A DNA stretch of 64,000 nucleotides from Crossaster papposus (Eukaryota; Echinodermata; Asteroidea; Velatida; Solasteridae), in contig JBAIAA010000261.1 in the NCBI GenBank assembly GCA_037893245.1, positions 744,001 to 808,000 of the forward strand, written 5' to 3'. The notes under the pieces are model-generated. The model did no database searches. It saw only the letters and a program-made list of their open reading frames with translations, and was not told the origin of the DNA. The position numbers were made by a program, and so were the translations under genes. Positions 57,397 to 64,000 of the stretch are shown here, piece by piece; the first letter of the stretch is position 1, and every line of letters begins with the position of its first letter.

Positions 57397-57491
57397 AATA
57401 CACCATTGGTAATTGCTTGAATTATCAGGAATGGGTGGATTTGGGTGGATTTGGGTGGATTTGGGGGGTTGTATTTTATAGTAAATATCGT
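57397..57491 (+). mobile_element. M1 element, left end only
   Basis: ACACCATTGGTAATTGCTTG to TAGTAAATATCG, with the 10-bp segment TTTGGGTGGA repeated three times. It stops exactly at the internal TTAA where the next copy begins. Confidence 0.8.
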
Positions 57492-57495
57492 TTAA

Positions 57496-57724
57496 AGTGA
57501 AATACACCATTTGCAGATATCAAAATATTTTACTACCGAATATTAAGAAGTATAATAATTCTAGGCATCTAGCAAAATGATTGTGCTAAATATCCTGTAA
57601 TTGTTCCAAAAATTGAATTTTATAAAACAAAATTCATTTACTATAAAATATAAAATACAACCCCCCCAAATCCACTCATTCCTGATAATTCAAGCAATTA
57701 CATGTAGCAATGGTGTATTCTACC
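57496..57724 (-). mobile_element. M1 element with internal deletion
   Basis: TTAA at 57492 and 57725. The left end is altered (AGTGAAATACACC) and the centre is missing. Confidence 0.85.
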
Positions 57725-58589
57725 TTAAAATATACAATGCACTATAAACTGTAATACAAAATTGGTATTCGCTGTCATTTTGGAGAAAAAAGAATAAAAG
57801 GTAATTTCAAATATGTATTTCAGAGACAAATTTTGGGAAATGTATATTTTTCGTAGTTGGTTTGTAACAGTGAATGGTGGGTTGCTATTATTCATTGGTT
57901 TAGCACTACTATCGGCAGAATGAGGACTTGTTTCAAACATTGATTTTGGGCGTGATTAAAAATTACGACCTATTTTGAATATTGTTTTTCTTTAAAGTGG
58001 CATTCAACTGAAACTTCTATGTTAAGCACCCGTATTTAGATTTTTGCGCACTTTTACTATACTTCAAACCAAAAAAAAAAATGCACTAAAAAGGACCAAA
58101 TTGGTCTACTCTAATTTACGCTGCACAGATCATAATGGCCCTTCTCCAATAGAGTTTACAGCATCACAGTAACAGGAATTTGTTGATCCAAAATTCTGTC
58201 CAACACTGAATTGAGTTCTCACTTTCATAATGATTCAATTCATATATTCTTGGAAATCGCCCCGTGATTTGCAGTCACATAACCTGCAGGATAATTTACA
58301 ATTTAAAATGGAACAACATCAATAAAACATGCATTGTATTTGCCAAACACATACTGTTTTTCAAAAAAAAATAAAAAATAATAATAATATTAAACCACAA
58401 TTTAAATGAAAATATCAGTGTCACTGTACCATCTGAAATCAAATTTGTCAATGTGCCTGTAAACAATCAACAACTACACCTGTTTGAACCCTTCACAAAT
58501 TAACAAACTCTGCGAGTGCTGTTTGTACACCGACGTGCTAGAATACTATTCTCTCGACCAAATAAACACCTTGTTGACAACCAAACCGT

Positions 58590-58690
58590 TTCGCCAAGCC
58601 CGCTGTGCTTGCTACCACAGGGTCAGGGGTTCAAACCCCCACTGTGGCACACATGCAGTCGCGCTGGTCCTACAACCCCAATTTGTAAGA
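58590..58690 (+). mobile_element. tRNA-like SINE remnant
   Basis: GGGGTTCAAACCCCC forms a T-arm-like hairpin with a B box inside a longer CCACAG...CTGTGG stem. There is no proper acceptor or D arm, so it is taken as a SINE relic rather than a tRNA gene. Confidence 0.4.
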
Positions 58691-58940
58691 ATGTCAACAC
58701 TGACAGAAATGCTGGTTTTATTGAGTCGCAATGTGGAGTAATAAGTGACAAGTTATGAGCACAGGTGCTGAACATTACAGCACTTGTATAGGCACAACTT
58801 GAAGTATTAACCAAATACTTTGGTTATACTTATAGCAATAGATGTTTTTATGAGGACAGAATGTTGTTGTAGTACCAATAAACTATCCAACTACATGAAC
58901 CTATAGTTGGTGATTTGTGTGAATGAGATAGTTTACTTAA

Positions 58941-59118
58941 AGGTAGGATACATTAGTGGTAATTGCTTGAATTATCATGAATGGGTGGATTGGGGGGATT
59001 GTATTTTATAGTAAATATCGTTTAACTGACCTGTTCAAAGTTTTACAATTATGGATGCCGAGAAAAGCACGAAAAACAGCGTTTGTTTTCAACCAGCGTC
59101 GAGCAGTTATTCATATGT
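58941..59118 (+). mobile_element. M1 element, left half
   Basis: TTAA at 58937 and AGGTAGGATACATTAGTGG onward; it breaks off in the CGTCGAGCAGTTATTC region. Confidence 0.85.
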
Positions 59119-59159
59119 AAGATTACAAAACAGAACAAGTAAGGTTCGGTTGAGCATAG

Positions 59160-59494
59160 CAACGGCTATGTTCTAATCATGATTTCTACTTGAAACTTTC
59201 CACACATAACTATTGTATAAACAACAAAATATCAAAATTCGAAAACGTGGGACAGTTACGAAGACCTAATTTGCATATTTAATTACCGTGTGAATTAGAC
59301 CACTGATGGAGTTTAATCCAAACACTAACTACGCAAACACTACGCAAAATCGCGTAATTTATGAGGTTTTCAATCATCTGATTGCACCCAAAAATCTCAA
59401 AATTGACCACTCCTTCATATTTTGACTTTGGATGGCCATATCTCCAAATCACAATGTGCGACTTTACTCTCATATTGTGGTGACAGGTCACATA
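59160..59494 (-). mobile_element. M4 element, one end missing
   Basis: Shares ATATTTAATTACCGTGTGAA and the right end TATTGTGGTGACAGGTCACA with 53965-54536. The left end is lost near the broken M1 copy. Confidence 0.8.
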
Positions 59495-59724
59495 TACTGT
59501 GCCCCAAGCCCCCAACATTACAAAGCTTCACAATTATCTGCTGAAACTTGAGGGTGCCAGTCTACAAAAAAAGCGTGATCACAGCCAGTAGTTTAAAAAT
59601 TAGTTTACACCAACTCCTTGTACTGTGCTAACTGTAAGGGATAGCCACACCAGACGTTTGCACAGAAGCGAAGGGATGCGGATACTGCACCCAATGACTA
59701 CAGACTACAGAGCAGATTTGTATT

Positions 59725-59909
59725 CCAGTCCTGGAAAGTCCTTTATGCAAGTCCCTTCTGAAGTCCAGTCACAAGTCCATTTACAAAGTCAGTCGCAAGT
59801 AACTAGTTGAACAATGACAAAGGAATGCTTTTGTCAAACAGTTTATTTGAATAGCTAGTGACTTGACTGGAGAATGATGGACTTGTGATGAGGGACTTGC
59901 CGAGACCTG
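59725..59909. mobile_element. H1-like element, decayed
   Basis: Shares CAAGTCCCTT, AGTCACAAGTCCATT and TTGAACAATGACAAAGGAAT with the two complete H1 copies. Ends CAGTCC...GACCTG; no 8-bp duplication is found. Confidence 0.6.
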
Positions 59910-60569
59910 TAAGGACAAAATGAATTAAGATTCTGGAGTAACTACCAGTAATATCTATGTGGGTAAAGTATTTAGAGCACAGTTGTGGGTACCCAAGTAC
60001 CCGACCATTGATGTCAGGATCCTGTTTCAGATTAAGGAATCAAGTACCTGTAACTAACTTTTAAAGAGTTAGTTCTTTAGCAATAGAAAAGTCAATGAAA
60101 AAAAAAAAAATGAAAAACTTCCATTGCGCACCTTAACGTCTAACAGCTTGTTGCATGCTTGTTTATAGTTCACGGCTTAATTGCTACACGCCTCTCTTTC
60201 CAATGATTCCATTAACAAATTAGTTTTTGAAATAAATAACCCAACCACACCAACTCACTCAAGATTGAATTTCATACCTACATGTAGTTTATTTGATTGG
60301 TGGTACGTACTAGTATTTTGTTTAATTGTGTACTATTACCCGGTTTCTATACTACCTGTAAAGGCATACTACCTGTAAAGGCAAACCCCTAGTGGGCAGG
60401 TACCTGCAAGTCTAGATCCAATGATTTGGGGAGGGGGGGGGGGGGGTGTTAATGGCAAGGGGGGCCTATCTGGGAGGCAGAGGGATTAGGCTCAGTGGCA
60501 CCAGGGTGAGGATTGGGCACAGGTGTGCTGATTACAGGTGTTTGTGTGTACCATTGGCTCACCCCTTAC
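59910..60569. other. nothing recognised except G14 run
   Basis: ACTACCTGTAAAGGCA is duplicated at 60350-60383. Confidence 0.4.
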
Positions 60570-60572
60570 TAA

Positions 60573-61266
60573 AGCCCTGTTCGCACTGGACTTATTATAA
60601 TAAAACATACCGAGACGATGGGTACTTTTCCCATTTTAAGTCCAGTGCGGACAGCCTAGGACGTTTTCCTCTCAGTTACTTCTCCCGAGTCCAGTGGGTA
60701 CTTCTACCAGCCAACTGCTGCCCGGGAAAACTTCCCTGGTCACTTTTCCCTAGACGATAAGTCCAGTGCAAACAGCGCGTGTCGGTAAAAGCGGCCCAGG
60801 AAAACGTTCATCCGGCCCCCTCAGTGCGAGGTCATGCTACACAAGACATCGCGCATGCGCTCTTTGCATTGTTTACGTGCGGGCACATTCGCATGTGGTT
60901 CTGCAAAAAGATTACGTAGAGTTGGGGTTCCTTTGGTCAATATTATGGCAGATATTATTATTGATACAGTCGGAAGTTTGATTGGTGCTACCAGTACATC
61001 ATTTCCAGACGACGATGGCGTCAATGATGCGATCGGACAAAAAAACGCGCGCGCGCGAATGGGTACACCGGGGTCAATGCATAAAGGTCACGCAAAGCAG
61101 TCTCACGAGTCATTATAATGACAGCTCGGCTACTTCTTCCGCGGTCTCGGTAAAGTTTTCGCGTGTCGAAAGTCCAAGTGCGAACAGCGGTAACATTTGA
61201 CCATTTTGTTTTTTACCATCGTCTCAGTAAAACCTTCCCCCAAAAAAGTCCAGTGCGAACCCCGCT
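60573..61266. mobile_element. P2: Harbinger-like element
   Basis: AGCCCTGTTCGCACTGGACT and its inverted partner AAGTCCAGTGCGAACCCCGC then T are flanked by TAA at 60570-60572 and 61267-61269. CCGAGACGATGG and its complement CCATCGTCTC follow inside each end. Two internal AAGTCCAGTGCG-like copies suggest rearrangement. A 94-codon frame at 60834-61118 (MADIIIDTVGSLIGATSTSF region) might be a remnant of an accessory protein; this is unproven. Confidence 0.75.
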
Positions 61267-61328
61267 TAACTCAAGATTAGATCGACTTGGCTCAAATTTC
61301 TAACACCCACTATGGCTACTATTCCTAA

Positions 61329-61388
61329 CCCTCCCAAGTCCTCCAAAATCAATACGATTTTGCACACACCCTAGGGAGTTAGGGTTAA
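61329..61388. repeat. repeat Q (60 bp)
   Basis: TAACCCTCCCAAGTCCTCCA, AAATCAATACGATTTTGCAC and ACCCTAGGGAGTTAGGGTTA. A mini-palindrome ended by TAACCCT/AGGGTTA; copies also lie at 34214 and 18725. Confidence 0.75.
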
Positions 61389-61389
61389 T

Positions 61390-62224
61390 TAATTAATGAA
61401 TGTGCATCCTCACATACCATTGATATCTGACTTCCCTAGTAATAAGCTAAACTAAAAGTCGAAACTAAAGGAAACTAAAGGGAAACAGTTTATCAACTAT
61501 TAACAACATGTCATGTTCTGACACTTGATTTCCAGTAGCAAGTACTTGCACATGTTTGTGCTTCTATCATACCTGTGTGTACTGTAAAGATAAGTAATTT
61601 ATTAATTGCTTAATCACTTTCTATTAAACCTAAATAGAGTCTGACAGTGATCAGTGTATATACTACAGTTCCTCGCAGTGACGTCAGCAAGCATTGCGCT
61701 TTATCATGCTACTGGCTTTAAAAGCCACCTCATGTTCCGGAATGGGAACTTGCAATTAAAAACTACAGGAGTCTACATTTAAGTATTTAAATTATAATGC
61801 AGAGTACACATAATGTGTTTCGTAAAATGGCGGTGTGCATGGTGATTCAGTTTGATGATCACTCAAAGAAAATTTATAAAGAATGCAATCTGTTTCCAGC
61901 TCCTTCGTGTGTGAGTTAGTCTTGCATACGCACTGTGGACCTCCGAACAATATAGGTCCACACAATGCAGGAAGAGGTTACGGTTTGTGCACTTGCCCAG
62001 GTCCACAATCCATTTTTCAGTTTCCGAAAAAGAGCGCTAGAGGATTAGGGTTATATTTAGAAAAGATAGAACAGCTGAGAGGCACAGAATCAAAATTTGA
62101 GGGTAAATTTGTTTTGGGGAAGCGAGAAAAATGAGTATTTAGTCAACGTTTGTTAACTACCGGTACACGAAGACAAAGGAATGTCCACAGTACGTATGTA
62201 AGGTAAAGCTATGTGTGTTGGAGT
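61390..62224. other. nothing firm; small inverted GTGGACCT pair
   Basis: TGTGGACCTCCGAACAATAT then AGGTCCACAC at 61934 is a hairpin; no gene is identified. Confidence 0.4.
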
Positions 62225-62511
62225 GTTCTAGCCTCCACCTACATGTAGTTGTGGGGACAGGTTCTTTTGTTTGAAAAAAAACCAGACCGAGTAGCGGGGA
62301 CATTTTTGAGTCCCCATAGCGCGTTGGGTCTTCAGTATATAAAGGGGTTTAGAGGTAAAATTGGGTTAGGGTATGATGAAAGAAAATGTAGAAGAAGGCA
62401 AATTAGGGTGATGCTGAAAATTTTCCAATTTTTGAATGTTCTGAGTTTGTGTTTAGAGAGATTCTCCTTAGCACACAAACCCTATGGATTGTCCCTATAA
62501 CGCAATGTATG
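62225..62511 (+). repeat. repeat P, copy 4
   Basis: TTCTAGCCTCCACCTACATG then TAGTTGTGGGGACAGG to ACGCAATGTATGC; nearly collinear with 42052-42338. Confidence 0.85.
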
Positions 62512-63309
62512 CAAAAGATTGATGTATTTTAACTGAGAACAATTTTAGTTGTGTCCAACAATCTTGCTACAGAATATAAATAAAAGCTTAAATTAAAAAA
62601 TTCTTCAATTTCCACTGTTTAAGTATGCCGACGGGTTTTCAAAATTTGTTTCTGAATTACCAGTATGTTTGATTGAGTACTGTTATTAAATTTTGATTTT
62701 AGTTAATAATTTTTCCTAATCAAATCCACGGCCATCCAGTTTTTACATTAAGACTATGCATGTCACACACCGAGCAATACCCCAGTGTTCATAATTGGTA
62801 AATTAGTCCATCGAGATAATGTCACACACGATCCACAAGTCAATGTCAAATCGCCAATGCTGCGCAACACTGTGATAAAGTGCATTGCCACTGTAACACA
62901 TGGAAGCACCGAAACAACGTCCAATCTGTAACGGCCATCCTTATTACAAGGACGAGAGCCTCACGTCGGATCAAATCAATTTACTTCATTTGCGAAACCG
63001 GTGGGTTCCAATAAAACTGCTTAATTCTCTGATGCTGGCTGCCCAAAAACGTTTCTGTCATTATCAATAGAATGGACCGGATTATAGCTAATGAGCCACG
63101 AGTTATAAAGACGACCGGTAAAAAAAGGTAATCAATATCAATTTATGCACAAATGAAAAAAATAGTCGTAATTGATATAAAGGAACACCGCATATAATGT
63201 GGTTATTAACGAAGGTAACTTTGGGGTCTTGTTCCAAGTTATTTCACAGTACTTAGGCCAAATGTTTGCTCAACTAAAGTGAATGATGTATGTATGTTAT
63301 GGATAATAA
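62512..63309. other. nothing recognised
   Basis: AT-rich sequence with no repeat family member or exon. Confidence 0.4.
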
Positions 63310-63313
63310 TTAA

Positions 63314-63657
63314 AGGTAGGATACACCGTTGGTAATTGCTTGAATTATCATGAATAAGTGGATTTTGGGGGGTTATATTTTATAGTAAATATCATTTAAC
63401 TGACCTGTTAAAAGTTTTACAATCATGGCTGATGTGAAAAACATGAAAAACGGTTCTTATGTTGTTCTTGCTCTTTTCGCAATAGCCGTCCGGCGATTGT
63501 GATTTATTTTTTATTGAAATTCAATGTTCAGAACAATTACTGGATATCTATCATTTGGCTGGATGCCTACAATAATTATTTACTTTCAAATAAGTAAGAT
63601 ATTTCTTAATAATCCGGTAGTAAAGGTTTTCGATATATGCAAATGGTGTATCCTACC
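63314..63657 (+). mobile_element. M1 element
   Basis: TTAA at 63310 and the left end AGGTAGGATACACCG; the right end is TGTATCCTACCG. It lies 10 bp from an M2 copy. Confidence 0.9.
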
Positions 63658-63667
63658 GTAACTTTAA

Positions 63668-63901
63668 CCAGTTCGCGCCAGATGACGTATATAAACGCAA
63701 AAATTTCCCCAAATTCAAAACGGATGACGCATAAACACGCCAAGTTCAAGTTCGGAAATGTATGTCAGCAGCGAGCCAGGCCGGAAATGCGTGGGTGTGC
63801 TTCCCAGCACTATCAGCCTGAACACGCTTCGGATCGAGTTTCGTTAAAAATAATCCCGCCCGTGGGCTCGGCGATGTTAAAATAATCCCGGCGCGAACTG
63901 G
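63668..63901 (+). mobile_element. M2 element (TTAA MITE)
   Basis: 234 bp, CCAGTTCGCGCC...GGCGCGAACTGG, flanked by TTAA at 63664 and 63902. It is clearly the same element as 13832-14062. Confidence 0.9.
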
Positions 63902-64000
63902 TTAAGTAACAGATTTGAATTTGAACTTTTCTACTAGTGTTACAACGGACCCATAGGTATTTGGGGAAACTTGATCAAGTCTACCAAATAACATTTGTTT

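Overview
The window is eukaryotic intergenic and intronic DNA from an animal, most likely a marine invertebrate deuterostome. The basis for that is spliced exons, dense short DNA transposons, tRNA-derived SINEs with an animal-wide SINE tail, LINE 3' ends, long G/C homopolymers and very frequent TACATGTA words. An echinoderm is my best guess, but the species cannot be fixed from this sequence. No bacterial-style genes, CRISPR arrays or rRNA are present, and I recognised no retrovirus-like or other virus-derived element.

Main coding content: one large host gene on the minus strand, assembled by eye from small exons. Its likely exons, in transcript order, are 50948-50881 (candidate), 49537-49397, 47544-47431, 42967-42829, 25260-25092, 20901-20859, 16073-15926, 5591-5431 and 3740-3588. 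Most have a pyrimidine-tract acceptor and a GT donor. The reading-frame phases agree at every directly tested junction except one, between 20859 and 16073, where an exon is probably missed. The candidate first exon also ends in a phase that does not fit its neighbour. The exons add up to about 355 residues spread over about 46 kb. The exon at 15926-16073 has an Asp-box (SNDGGNDF) followed by NNLYYGRTG, which fits a beta-propeller ectodomain. An auxiliary CatSper-type sperm calcium channel subunit is my leading guess. Weaker plus-strand exon candidates lie at 34980-35149 and 43726-43861, and a CCAAT-box promoter with a first exon ending ATG|GTAAGT lies at 56.7-57.24 kb.

Repeats dominate. Family M1 (about 28 copies, about 8 kb, 13% of the window) is a non-autonomous DNA transposon about 360-380 bp long. 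It has AGGTAG(G/T)ATACACC termini, TTAA target duplications and a central palindrome. One copy sits inside another with a duplicated TTAA, and a second, more degraded nest is likely; 12 copies crowd 46.5-53.7 kb. Other families are M2 (TTAA, three copies), M3 and M4 (TGACC...GGTCA ends), two hAT-type families (H1 and H2, with 8-bp target duplications), T1 (TA duplication, proved by an adjacent empty site), two Harbinger-like elements with TAA duplications (29016-31098 and 60573-61266), several foldbacks, repeat families U, P and Q, tRNA-derived SINEs and three LINE fragments. A 2.08 kb element at 29-31.1 kb carries an interleaved inverted-repeat core. A 15-bp minisatellite with a palindromic GGGATCCC in each unit lies at 31.5-31.85 kb. 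Most of these elements lie inside the introns of the minus-strand gene.
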